From: Neoscytalidium dimidiatum
Lineage: Eukaryota; Ascomycota; Dothideomycetes; Botryosphaeriales; Botryosphaeriaceae
Reading direction: 5' to 3'
DNA length: 64,000 nt
NCBI GenBank assembly: GCA_037367355.1
Contig: CM074695.1
Coordinates: 992,001 to 1,056,000 of the forward strand
This document shows positions 33,390 to 44,206 of the stretch, piece after piece. Every line of letters begins with the position of its first letter. The stretch's first letter is position 1. The translations under genes and the position numbers were made by a program. The notes under the pieces are model-generated. The model saw nothing but the letters and a program-made list of their open reading frames with translations, did no database searches and was not told the origin of the DNA.

Positions 33390-34057
33390 AGAGGAGGCGT
33401 TGAGGCAACTCGCTCTGCGGAAAATACGTAGATCAGAACGGAATCATGGAGTGATCAAGTCCAGGCTGCTGAAATAATTGGAGGAAGGAAGTCAAGGCCG
33501 TGCAAACGAAGCCTTACGATAAAGCGAGGAATAGTAGGATATGTGCAGTAGTTGGGGATGGAAAAGTCTGATATTTCCGAAATCATGGTGCATTATTCAG
33601 ATTCAACGTGTTCTCATAATTGACAGTGTCTTCTTCTGTACTACCCTATATGGACCTGCAGTTTCAACTTCGGTTGCCTCATGGCTCTCCAATTCTTCTA
33701 ACGAAATCTTACCAAAGAGTTTGATGAGTGAATCATGGTGATGCTCGCGGCACAGGACTTGGATAAGCTCAACGGCGGAGGAGTAGGTCCAGGACGCAAA
33801 TCCCATGTTTATTGTTGCGAAAAGGGGACTTCTTCCGAGGTAGGCCGATGTTGGTTGGCCGATGCCGTCTCGTAGACGACGAAGTCGGCCTCAACGGTAT
33901 TACAACAGCCAGATCAATCATGGGCAGTTGAAGTAGTCGCCCGGTTGACTGCCTCACTTGCCCTTACTTGACTGGATGAGGTTATAAGGGCCGGTACAGG
34001 CTCCACACTACACGATGATCCAAAGAATCGGTCACATGCCTTGATTTAAGCTGTCAA
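33390..34057. other. Convergent 3' intergenic, BOR1-like / SET gene
   Basis: 668 bp without a gene. It contains the deleted repeat copy C (33925-33960). A second imperfect hairpin, GGCCGATGCCGTCT with AGACGACGAAGTCGGCC, lies at about 33857-33890. Confidence 0.45.
33925..33960. repeat. 75-bp repeat family, copy C (internally deleted)
   Basis: The left arm CAGTTGAAGTAGTCGCCCGG matches the family arm at 18 of 20 positions. It is followed within 2 nt by a right-arm-like GACTGCCTCACTTG. The central ~39 bp of full copies is missing. Confidence 0.6.
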
Positions 34058-36379
34058 TTATTCTGGATCTCTCGTCTCTACTCTACGGCCCCTGTTTCGA
34101 TACCTACAACAGCTCTCGCCACATAGACACTGCTTATCCAGGTTCGTCCAATACCTCCCGGAATAGTCGACCGTGATCTCTTGACCGGCCTCGATTCCTT
34201 TCGATACCAGAATGATCCTTTGAACGCCGAGCCAAGTGAACTTCTCGAACTGGCTGTTCGGGTTGCAGGAGTGGTTAACGAATCTCGTGTAGTTACCCTG
34301 GCGGCCCTGCCATATTTGGTACGTCTTGCCGTTAGTCTCGCCTTGCATCACGTCTAGGTTGCGCAGACCACGAGTGACCAGCCCGACAAACTCCCCCACC
34401 GCCGTCCCCCTTTCGAAAGGCTGTGACATGTCAGAGGAGCCATGCCAAGGAGGATGGGAGAGGATGCTTACACAACAAGCTATAAGTCCGTTGTTCCGAC
34501 CATTCGGCGTCCGGAATATTTGAACAGGGCAAGGATTTCTCGGTCCACCGTAAAGGTTTGGAAAACAACGGCAACAGTTAACCGCAGGATCGTCGGCCTG
34601 CAGTTCTCCGCATACGGTGCAAATGAAAGACTGCTGAGGCTTATCACAAGAAACCTCACGAGGATCGGAAAAGCCCCAAGCCTCGACGTCTACAATAGAG
34701 GAATCGATGTGTTCGTAAGAGAAATTAGGATCCCATTGGAGGTAAGTAATGGCCAGAGGTATGGGGCGGCTACTATCTTCGACTACCCAGTCGTGCGGAT
34801 GCCCGTGATATATTCGCTCGGACGGCTCGCCGATGAATGAGAGGAGGTTCCGCCACTGGGGTTGTAGGGTGTCAGCCGCCACTTCGAAGCGGGACCGAAG
34901 GCCAGCTAGACGTTGCATTGCCTCCCTGTCGAAACTGATACGGTATTTGCAAAAGCGGTAGATGCCCATTCCGGCAAACACTAAAGCAACCCATCCTGCT
35001 GCTTCTTTGATTTCGTAATAGCCACGCCATATTGCCCTAGAGAATCGCGTGAGCAGAACGATCGCGTAGAAGAATGGATCTTCGACTGAGCACTTGCTGA
35101 AAAACACTGTGCAGTTATTCCACAGGAAGAAAGTACTCACATTTTATTTCTTAAGTCTTTCTCGCTCCATCCAAAGTCCTGGCAAGCCTCCATGAGTGCA
35201 GCTTTCCGGCTCTTAGTAACTGATTGGTGGGGATTCATATCACACAACGTTTGCACCCTAGCTTCGAAGCATTGAATCCAGTAAGCTTGGACAATGACCT
35301 CCAGCGATCGGCAGCATCGGCTGGCAGTGGTGACTTTTCGACACAAAATGTTCATCTTGTTGAAGGCTGACGCTTTGGAGCTTATATGAGTGAGCTCCAT
35401 TTGAGATGCGGGCCCGGTAGGTTCTATGCTCTTAGCTGTTGGTCGTGGCTCCTTCCATTGATCAATCTGGTCATGGTCAGAGAGATGCTCCGAGTGTAGA
35501 AGCCGTGGCGATTGCGATGGTTGGCGCTACCGATACGGTCTCGGGGTGGAAGCGTTGCCAAGAAAGAGATTATTCACGTGATATGTGGAAAGCATGCAGT
35601 GAGAGGGCAGGCAGGGGTAAGGAATGATGATTGGCATTGGACGACGGCTGCATAACTCGTATAGCTGCTTGACAACTTACCACAATCTGCGGATCGAAAC
35701 TGATGCTACCGTGGATCTGCTCCCAGATGCCGATGACCAAACGGTCTAAAGTGGACGGCTGCATCGGACGGACTTTCGGGGCAATCTTTTTGCGCTGAGG
35801 GAACTTTTTGGTCTCAGGCTCGATCTGGCGAACAGGGGCGGGCTCGGCATCCTCGGATTCGTTTGCATTGGGGGCATTCGAGGGCCGACTCAGGCGGAGA
35901 CCACCTGTCTCCTTTCTGCGCTTCGACGCGGGCTCCGGATCGGAGAGGTAGTCTCGGGGTGGAGGGCGGCGGGCGCGCTGCGGACGGGTGAGGGCGAGGG
36001 TTCCATTGCTGGCATGGCCGGACGGAGCTGGGGAGCGGTCGGTGGTGGTGGTGGTGGTAGCAGGCGTGCGCGGGGTGGACGAGACAGCCCTTATAGCTGC
36101 GATGTCGATCGAGCCCTTCGGAGGCAGGTCCGGTTCAGCAGGCAGAGCAGAAGCGGCGACCAAACTGGGGGGGAGACGTACGAGATCGATGCGGCGGGGA
36201 ACATTCTGGGTACTCGCGCCCTCCCAGCCTTCAAGGATGACGCCCTCGATGCGAAGTGTCGGCTTCACCAAGCCATCGGAGGCGAGCAGCTGCTCGTGGA
36301 GTGCGGCGGAGAGCTGTTGCTGAATGGCCTTGATGATCTGAGCCGAGATCTCGGCGGCCTCCTCGCTGGCAGAAGCCAT
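34058..36379 (-). CDS. SET-domain protein (probable protein lysine methyltransferase)
   Basis: Four exons: 35681-36379, 35141-35466, 34472-35096 and 34058-34420, giving 670 aa. The first two exons look like separate small genes, but splicing at 35467-35680 gives SFDPQIVIDQWKEPRP and keeps the frame to the SET domain. N-terminal part: a helix (MASASEEAAEISAQIIKAI), then a disordered Ser/Pro/Thr region with basic clusters (PASKRRKET). Middle (about 235-400): mostly helical, including EAAGWVALVFAGMGIYRFCK. A Cys-rich pre-SET segment (FICTVCGELQ...VNCCRCFPN) precedes the SET core: TAVGEFVGLV, RFVNHSCNPNSQ, GQEITVDYS, then post-SET CLCGESCC. The NHSCNPN and Cys-rich pre/post-SET set resembles the SUV39/Clr4 type, so histone H3K9 is a possible but unproven substrate. 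Intron 34421-34471 is 51 nt and in frame. Confidence 0.85.
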
Positions 36380-37241
36380 GATCCCGTGGTGGTGGTTGAA
36401 GATTTAGCTGGGAGCCCCGGCTGCTTGCACTGTCCGCCGGACGCTATGCGCTTTTCGGGATGGCCGCCTGGTCGTGCTGTCGACGCGATGCAATTGAAGG
36501 CGGAGAGATCGACTCCGCCCCTCTTCGCCCCCGCACTGCGGGGGGTTTCAAGACGAATTCATGGATAAAGAAACAACCGTCTGGCGACCAAGACCAACCA
36601 CGCAGGCAGCGAGGCCGGAAACTCAGCTACGTCGATCTATAATGCTCATTAACCACAAGTTGGGTCTGGACTGTCTGGATCCCGGAATGAGTTCCGTTAG
36701 CTGCAAGCACGTTCTCAAATCAGCCGAGCTAGCCTTCGATAAAGTTCTCGTCTTCCCGACCATTCGCCAATGCGACGTCCCGACATTGAGCCTGCTGCTT
36801 GGTGTTGCGTGATTACTAGCTCTACAAGGTCGGGCCCAAAAGTATTGCAACGGGCAGTGTGAATGCACCCCCGCTACATCATCACATGGGGAGTCGAAGC
36901 AGCCATCCGGACAGGAATGTCACCCACGTCCTTGAACATTACGTCCGAATGCCTGCTTCAATTCCGTATGTTCAATGTTCCTTCTTGCCGTCGCGATACT
37001 TTCGAACTCAACCTCGTATACGATACTCCATGAATTCCCCGACGGCATTTTGGAGAAATTGCACCACTGTGGATACTACTCTAAATAGTATCACTTCCGT
37101 CTAGGCACGGCGAGGGCTTCGAGACGAGTGACTCATTTCCTTAGGGAGGGATTTTGACACAGTAGGTATCATGCGCTTGTTTAACCGAACATACAAAAGA
37201 CTCAGAGACGAAGCTTGTTTTAAACGCAGGTCATCGACGCA
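36380..37241. other. Intergenic, SET gene promoter and transporter 3' region
   Basis: 862 bp without a gene. It contains repeat copy D at 36891-36965. Confidence 0.45.
36891..36965 (+). repeat. 75-bp palindromic repeat, copy D
   Basis: It starts GAGTCGAAGCAGCCATCCGG and ends ATGCCTGCTTCAATTCC. Inner GGAATGTCACCCA and ATTACGTCCG match copy E in the same orientation. This copy is the most diverged of the full-length ones at its ends. Confidence 0.7.
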
Positions 37242-39360
37242 TCAAGCACCCTCTACGTGCCTCACATTGGCTGTCTTTCCTGGCTCTTCTTCGCCGTTAT
37301 CCACCGATTTCCCGCCGTCGATCCACCCGTCATACTCACTCCCGAGATGGTGGTCTTTCAGCTTCCTTGCGCGGCTGTATCTGGGAAAGGTGTCCTTCAT
37401 TGCGCCTGCAATGATGTTGCCGTCGAAGAGAAGGTTGACGCTCTCGAGTGGCACTCCCTTCGTCTCCGGCACACACATAATTGCGTATACCAGCATGACG
37501 ATGCAGCATGAACCAAATAGGAGAAACGTGCCGTAGCCGATGTCCGAGAGCATGATGGGAGTGATCTTAGCGATGACGAAGTTGAAGAGCCACTGCGTCA
37601 TAAGGGCAGCTGCCATAATGAGAGAACGGACTAACAGAAAAGGGTCAGTACTGCACTCAGGATTGTTTAAATAAATGTCGACGTACCGTGGTTGGGTGAA
37701 CACTCAGAAGACAGGATGAAAGGGATCGGGCCCCAGCCGAACGAGTAGAAGACGACAAAGAGATAGACGCAGATGATTGCGAAGATGTTGTTGCCCGAGA
37801 GGCTGTTATCATGTGGGTGAACAGCTTGATTGATACCGATGTAATACATGGCGAAGGCTTGACCGGCAGCACCGCAGATCAAGGACCACTGGAAGACAGT
37901 GAGTAAACGAACGAAGTGTAGCCATAGCTTGTGGACAAACCTTTCTTCCGGCCTGCTCCACGCCGAGCATGAGTCCCAGAGCGGTGAAGACCACTTTGAC
38001 AACACCATAAATCCCCGTCGCGAACAACCCCGCGGACTGGCTTGCCAAGCCCACGCTCTGAAAAATCTGCGGCGAGTAGTAATTTATAGAATTCGTTCCT
38101 GTCCATTGCTGCCAGAACATGAGCACGACTGCCATGCTCGATTGGTAGAAGATCTTCTTGTTGGCGCACACGGCCTTCATTTGGGTGATGAGGGAGAGTC
38201 TCTCCTTGCCCTCGAAGTCGGTGATAATCTCATCAAGTTCTTGCAACAACTCTGGATCGTCCTCGGACTTGCTTCGGACGTGAGCCAATGCACGCTTGGC
38301 TTCAGCCAGTCGGTTCTTTTCTACAAGCCAACGTGGTGACTCGTTCTGGAAGATGACAAGTAGCAGACAAGCACCGGGGAGCATCTGAAGCGCGAAGGGA
38401 ACACGCCATTTGGTGGCATCCGTAGGGCTGTCGATCTGCCTGTCGATACCGTAGTTGACGAAGTAACTCAGCATGATTCCGGTGACGTTGAACAGCTGCA
38501 TGCTATATGACAGAGGATTAGCAACGATTCAAGATCTCCGCACACCATAACCCCTGGGTAGTTGAAGCAGTCGTCTGGACGCAGATGTCACCCATCGTAT
38601 CTGATGTTTACATCTGGACGACTGCTTCAACTCCCTACGCTACGCTTGCTAAGTTGTAGCTTGGAGGGATGGTTCTTTCTGCCACTGGAAGTGCTGCTGT
38701 TGACTTGCTTCGAACAAGGGTCGTGCACCTACCATCCAATACAGCGTCCACGGATCTCCTTGTTCGCATTTTCGCCAATGTAGGTGGGGACGACAGCACT
38801 GATGAGGCCGACACCAAAGCCGCCAATGAAGCGACCAACGTACAATTGCGCAAGGTCTGTTGTGCCGATACCGCAACAAGTCTGGATGATGGAGCCGATG
38901 AGAAAGATGAGATCGGCATATATAAGGGCCCATTTACGTCCACTGTTCGTTTTTTCACGGACATCAATATCCACGCTCCAGAGGTTTTATCATGCTGTGC
39001 TTACACTTTGTCGCTCAACCAAAAGGAAGACGCAGCACCGAAAAAACACCCGCCCTGAAGCACTGAAACAATGTTTCCCTGCAAATCGGCGAATGAAGGC
39101 GAATTCTTGTCGAGATTGAACGAGTGCTGAAATGCGTCCATTGTCAAGACGCCACCAATAAGACCGGTGTCCCAACTGGCATTCGAGTCAGCATTGCGCT
39201 GACAGAGAGAAAGCGACCACGAATCTTACCCAAAGAGCATGCCGCCAAAGGACGCAACAGCAGTGAGCAAGTATGCGTTCCGGTACGTTTTGATGTCAGC
39301 CCATATCTTCGCGGCTCCGGTCTTCGGAGGGACGCGATCATTAATGGAACCTGCAGACAT
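37242..39360 (-). CDS. MFS sugar transporter, quinate permease-like
   Basis: Six exons: 39230-39360, 39005-39175, 38733-38942, 37941-38502, 37687-37888 and 37242-37630, giving 554 aa and 12 expected membrane segments. Sugar-porter motifs are GMLFGWDTGLIGGV, SDKVGRKWALI, LYVGRFIGGFGVGLIS, NESPRWLVEKNR and QQWTGTNSINYYSPQIF. Also present are GWGPIPFILSSE and VPETKGVPLESV. The closest family I recognise is the quinate permease/QutD group of fungal H+ symporters. Splice junctions GG|T, GT|T and TG|C rebuild these motifs exactly. Intron 3 (38503-38732, 230 bp) is about four times longer than the other introns in the gene and contains repeat copy E. Substrate specificity cannot be read from the sequence. 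Confidence 0.92.
38560..38634 (+). repeat. 75-bp palindromic repeat, copy E (inside an intron)
   Basis: It starts TAGTTGAAGCAGTCGTCTGG and ends GACGACTGCTTCAACTC. The arms can pair over about 25 bp. It lies wholly inside intron 3 of the sugar transporter. Confidence 0.85.
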
Positions 39361-40835
39361 GTTGGGCTGTCAAATGCGATAGGGTGGCAGACCCAAAGAA
39401 GGCGAGGGCAGTCGAGGAGAGAGGATGGCGGGTGGCTACGATGACATGAAGGTGGACGGCGGAGAGGTTAAAAGTGTAGAGTCGCAACACCAAGCAGGGA
39501 GTGAGATGCAGACGGAGAATCTCTGCCCGTTCACGTCATGGGGCCCCGTTCCCGCAGCATTCAAAAGCCGACGTGCTCGCACCATACTCGGCGCAAAAAG
39601 GCGGGACCCACGATATGGGGCCCCAGATTGGCGTGGTGCAGACCTTGTCCTGAGCGGGGGGGAAGATCACCCGTTCGGGCTTGGTTTCGTCCTTCTCGGC
39701 CACTCCGCCGAGTGTGGGCCGCTAGGCCGCGCACTGCCAGGGCGGGGATGCGGAGCAGATAGGCGGGAGGCGCCTACGGCACTCAGGATCATGCGAGCTG
39801 AGCAAACGCCGATCCTCCTCTCTTCAAACGCCGACAAGCCATCAGCCGCTGGCCTAACATCCATCGCACCTCGGTGGCGTAAAATTCGACGTTTGGCAAA
39901 TCTTCGCGGACGGGGTGGTGGCAGAGTGCAGCAACAAGCGGCTGGAAGCGGATGAACGAGTGGGCTGGTGAAAGTCTTTGTGCAAGCTCAGCTTGGCAGC
40001 ACTTATCTTGCATGCTAAGTCTCCACTCACACCGAGCCCATCGCTGCCGAATGAGGGCTGCCCGCTCCGTCCCGTGAAACACATTTGCTGCCTCCCACTG
40101 CCTGTGCCGTAAGCTACAGTTGGTCGCCACCGCTGATGGTAGCATCGACGGAGAAAGTCCTCGAATGGTGATGTGCACCCCCTGTCTGCCGTCGCTTCGT
40201 CCCGGACTGCATGCATGCAATGTTTTCCCAATACATCGTGACCCATTGAAAACTCCAGGGATTCTTTGTCATCTCGACGAAAGCTCAGCGGGCGCCCAAC
40301 GGACGCATGTTGGGATTGATAATGTGCATGATGAGCCAAGCTGATGGTGACCCACCCACACACCTCACATGTATATTTATTCCGTCCAACCACTTAGTGG
40401 AAACCCCGGAGAGTCGACAAATTACAATAGCCATGGGGGATAGAAGAAACTATCCTTCAAACCGCAATATAGCTTGCATCAGCAGCTGAAGCAGTCGTCC
40501 GGACGTGAATACCGTGAGTATTTGGTGACATCCACGTCCGGATGACTGCTTCAACTGCCTATGGGTCCTTACTTGGGTGTTCGCCGTGATGAGTTATCTC
40601 ATCCTGCGACGCGAAGGTTCATTTCTTTTGCCACCCGCGGTACAGCTTTCATTCTTCTGCGTTTGCGTCCCATGACGTAGGATACCCCTTGAGCTTGTGT
40701 TGATGCACGACTCAGATTCATCAATTTTATCTGGCTCTCTCGACCTTGGCGATGTTGGACCACAAACCATGTTGACAACTCTATGGGTATTCCTCCAACA
40801 ATTTTCTCTCCATAGGGCACCACACGACCCCGTCA
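39361..40835. other. Intergenic, transporter promoter and dehydrogenase 3' region
   Basis: 1.5 kb without a supported gene. It contains repeat copy F at 40483-40557. Open frames here are arginine/proline-rich and lack domains. Confidence 0.45.
40483..40557 (-). repeat. 75-bp palindromic repeat, copy F
   Basis: It starts CAGCTGAAGCAGTCGTCCGG and ends GATGACTGCTTCAACTG. The 26-nt arms are complementary at about 24 positions. In reverse complement it aligns without gaps to copy B. Confidence 0.85.
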
Positions 40836-42615
40836 TCATATGTACTTGTAAGGGTTCATTATACCCTTCTGTTGATGAATCAGCGTAGTGAATTTGGGGA
40901 TTGTAGACTTTAACTTACCGGGTCGAAAGTGGCCTTGATCTGCTTCATCAACTTGATCATGGTCTCGCTTCGGCTGTATCCAATATACGGTTTCTTCGTC
41001 AAGCCAAGTCCGTGCTCGGCGCTGATACTTCCGTTCCTTTTCGCGACCCACTCATACACGAAAGGCTCAAGTTCTTTCTCCACGGCCTTGTCAAACCTCC
41101 TCGTAGGAACGTTTAAATGAAGGTTGCTATCACCCATGTGTCCATATCCAACAACATCGACGACTGGGTAGTCATCCGTGTCTCCAACGAGACCAGCCTT
41201 GGTCAGACGGTCACGAGTGTCATCGACAAGCTGGTACAGCTCTTGGAGGGGAATAGATAGATCGTACTTGTAGACACCGCCCCAGTGACCCAAGCACTCA
41301 GTGATACCCTCACGGCAGGACCAGAGCTCTGCCATTTGCGTTTGGTCTTGTGCGAGCACACCATCCGCCACGATCTCTTCGCCCATGACATGCTCGAGAA
41401 ATGCGGACAATTTCTCGCTGTCATGGTCCGAGTTGGAGCCCCGTGTCTCGATCAAACAGTAAAATGGATATTCACCCTCCAAAGGAAGCTTTTTGTTGAC
41501 CGTATGCTTCAAGATATTCTGGCTCCGCCCGTCCATCAGCTCAAAAGCGGACAGAATTTCCGAAAGCTGGCTCTTGGCTTCACGGAATGCTTGCTGACAC
41601 TTCTCGAAGCTCTCCACACCGAAATAAGCAACATTCATAGCTGGAGATTGTTGTGGACAGATGATGGATACGCCGGTGATGATGCCGATTGTCCCTTCTC
41701 CTCCGATGAAGAGCTGCTTGAGGTCGTATCCGGTGTTGTTCTTGCGCAATTTGGATAGGTCGTCGACGATTGTGCCATCGGGAAGGACGGCCTCAATACC
41801 CAAAACATTCCCATGCAGACTGCCATATCTTAGAAGCCTCAAACCGCCCGCATTCGTAGCAACATTGCCGCCGACGTGACAGGACCCCTTCGCGCCCAAA
41901 TCCAACGGGAATACATAGTTCTTCTCTTGCAAGTAATTGTCGGCCACCTCCAGAATGACACCGGCATCCACTACCAGAATTCCTGAGACGTCATCGAAAG
42001 ACCTGATCTTGTTCATGCGAGACATGTTGACGACGATCTCGTCAAATACTGGTACCGACCCGCCAACCAATCCGCTGTTACCACCCTGAGGCACCACAGC
42101 TAACAAGTTGTCATTGCAGTACTTGAGGACTTTGCTGACCTCCTCTGTGGAACTAGGCTTGAGTACTAGCTTTGTATGGCCGCGGAATTTGCGCATCCAA
42201 TCGCTGTTGAAAGCCTCAAGGTCGTCTGCGGCGTCGGCAGTAACGCCATCTATGACGGCGGATTGGGAGCCAAGAAGCTCCTTAAAATACTTCACATGTT
42301 CTGGTGTGATTTCCGCGAATTTCGAGTCTCGCTTCAAGTGAGGGTATCTGCGATTATGTTTAGTGATTTATTTCGCCAAGCAAAAGGCATCAGGCAGATG
42401 TACGATTCGGAGGTGAACTTGACAGTTTTTGATGGAGCCGGCTTACCCTTCACGCTGCCCTTGTCGTCTGGTTGGTGAGGCTCGCTGGTAGCAGAAGTTC
42501 TTCCGGTCCAGCGGACTTGAGTAGCAGGGCGAAGACGTGCGGTCTTCTGCAGCGGAGCGGGAGAGCACCGCGCTCTGCGCAGCGCGGCGCCGGCAATCCT
42601 AGAGGAGCATGCCAT
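40836..42615 (-). CDS. FAD-linked D-2-hydroxyglutarate/D-lactate dehydrogenase, mitochondrial
   Basis: Exons 42404-42615, 40919-42347 and 40836-40868 give 557 aa. The last exon (33 nt) turns ATFDP into the family ending [12 protein letters not shown]. The 5' splice after FTSE gives [15 protein letters not shown]. The N-terminus ([18 protein letters not shown]) is a typical mitochondrial presequence. The FAD-binding PCMH domain carries [17 protein letters not shown] and [18 protein letters not shown]. The C-terminal FAD-oxidase domain has the metal-site pattern [14 protein letters not shown] and [11 protein letters not shown]. This matches the Dld2/D2HGDH group, which oxidises D-2-hydroxyglutarate (and D-lactate) in the mitochondrion. 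Cytosolic Dld3-type activity is less likely because of the presequence. Confidence 0.92.
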
Positions 42616-42997
42616 GGGGACGAAGGCACAGAGAGCATAAAAGATGCAGAGCGAGGCAAAGAGGGGGGCGGAGGGAGCAAATTGAGCAACAGTGAGGTTG
42701 CAGAGTTGAGAGGGGAATTATAGAGGAAGAGGGAATCCTGACAAAAAGATGTCATGACCGGCGCCGTAGCCCGGCACCGAGAGCAGCGCCCCGGCCACGG
42801 AGCTTGGACGAGCTCCGCCGGATCTCAGCCTTGGCGCCGCACCTCTGGGCAGGCAGCTCAGCACGACGCGGCTTCACAACGCCATCACCAACTACCCTTG
42901 CCCGCTCCCATCCGCACCCGCCTCCGCTTCCCGAACCACCAGCTTGCGCTCAAAATCAACAATCGGCCAGCGGACGGTTTTCGCATAGTCTCCCACG
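42616..42997. promoter_or_regulatory. Divergent promoter region, dehydrogenase / proteasome alpha4
   Basis: 382 bp between two divergent starts. No motif was assigned. Confidence 0.4.
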
Positions 42998-43963
42998 ATG
43001 GCGTCTGGCTATGACAGAGCTCTGTCCGGTAAGCTCCATTCACACATCATCAGCTCCCCAGCACAGCTAATTATTCTGCCCTCCTTAGTCTTCAGCCCTG
43101 ATGGACACGTTTTCCAGGTCGAGTATGCGCTAGAGGCTGTCAAGAGAGGTGTGTCACTCTAGCCCAGCCTCGCTGTCTGCCTGTGTTGACATTGTTCAGG
43201 AACCTGCGCCGTCGCCGTCAAGGGCAAAGATATCGTCGTTCTTGGCTGCGAAAAGCGCTCCGCGATGAAGTTGCAAGATACTCGCATCACCCCGTCGAAG
43301 ATCTGCCTGGTGGACAATCACGTCGCTCTGGCCTTTGCAGGCCTCAACGCCGATGCCCGCATTCTCGTCGACAAGGCCCGGTTAGAAGCACAATCCCACC
43401 GCCTGACTGTTGAAGACGCCGTGTCGATCGAGTACATCACCAAATATGTTGCTGGTGTGCAGCAGAGGTACACGCAGAGTGGTGGTGTCCGCCCCTTCGG
43501 CATCAGCACACTCATCGTTGGATTCGACCCCAACGATAAGACGCCCCGCCTGTACCAGACGGAGCCTTCGGGAATCTACTCAGCATGGTGAGTTGGCACG
43601 CCTTGAGCAAATAGTCTAGCATGCTAATAGGTGAGTAGGAAGGCGAATGCCATCGGTAGGTCCAGCAAGACGGTCCGCGAGTTCCTGGAGCGCAATCACA
43701 AGGCCGACATGGATCGCGAAGAGACAATCAAGCTTACAGTCAAGTCGCTGCTCGAGGTGGTCCAGACTGGTGCCAAGAACATCGAGATCGCCATCATGGC
43801 CCCCGGAAAGACGATTGAGATGCTGCCCGTGGAGCAGATCGAGAAGTACGTTGAGAGCATCAATACGGAGAAGCAGGAGGAGGCTGCGACTAGGCGCGGG
43901 GGTAGGACACCGGGCACTGGAACTGCTGCCATCCTGACCCGTCCGGCTGGCGACGGGCAGTGA
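42998..43963 (+). CDS. pre6: 20S proteasome subunit alpha4
   Basis: Four exons: 42998-43028, 43089-43148, 43200-43587 and 43639-43963, giving 267 aa. The N-terminus [20 protein letters not shown] is the proteasome alpha signature, followed by [40 protein letters not shown] and [15 protein letters not shown] match PSMA7/Pre6 (alpha4) closely. Known role: alpha ring of the 20S core, protein degradation in nucleus and cytosol. A 30-residue Arg/Gly/Thr tail extends beyond the usual length. Introns are 51-60 bp. Confidence 0.95.
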
Positions 43964-44206
43964 TTGGAAACAGCATGGGCGTTTGGCTGATGATAGAAAA
44001 GGTTTCTCAAGCCTGTAAAGTAAGCACGAAATCATGGAGAATATACACAACCCTTTCTAGTTGCGTGTCCGCTTGAAATATATTATGCTTGGACAGAGCT
44101 ACGCCCAGCTCCCGCCCAAGGTAAATAAGCTACTCTCCAATATAACATAAACGCCGCCCGATGCCAGTCATGAATTTTGCCAAATACGCTCCGTTGTTGG
44201 AGCAGT
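43964..44206. other. Convergent 3' intergenic, alpha4 / CHY protein
   Basis: 243 bp between convergent stop codons. Nothing coding was seen. Confidence 0.4.

Noticed and set aside
35570..36379. A separate 269-aa gene upstream of the SET protein
   Set aside because: A donor at 35680 and acceptor at 35467 join it in frame to the SET protein; the last ~36 codons of the ORF are intron.
38560..38634. Introner-like element (repeat that itself forms an intron)
   Set aside because: The splice sites lie well outside the repeat in both intronic cases, and other copies are intergenic.
12642..40557. RIP as the cause of transitions between repeat copies
   Set aside because: RIP acts on duplications of several hundred bp; 75-bp repeats are too short, so ordinary deamination or age is a simpler explanation.
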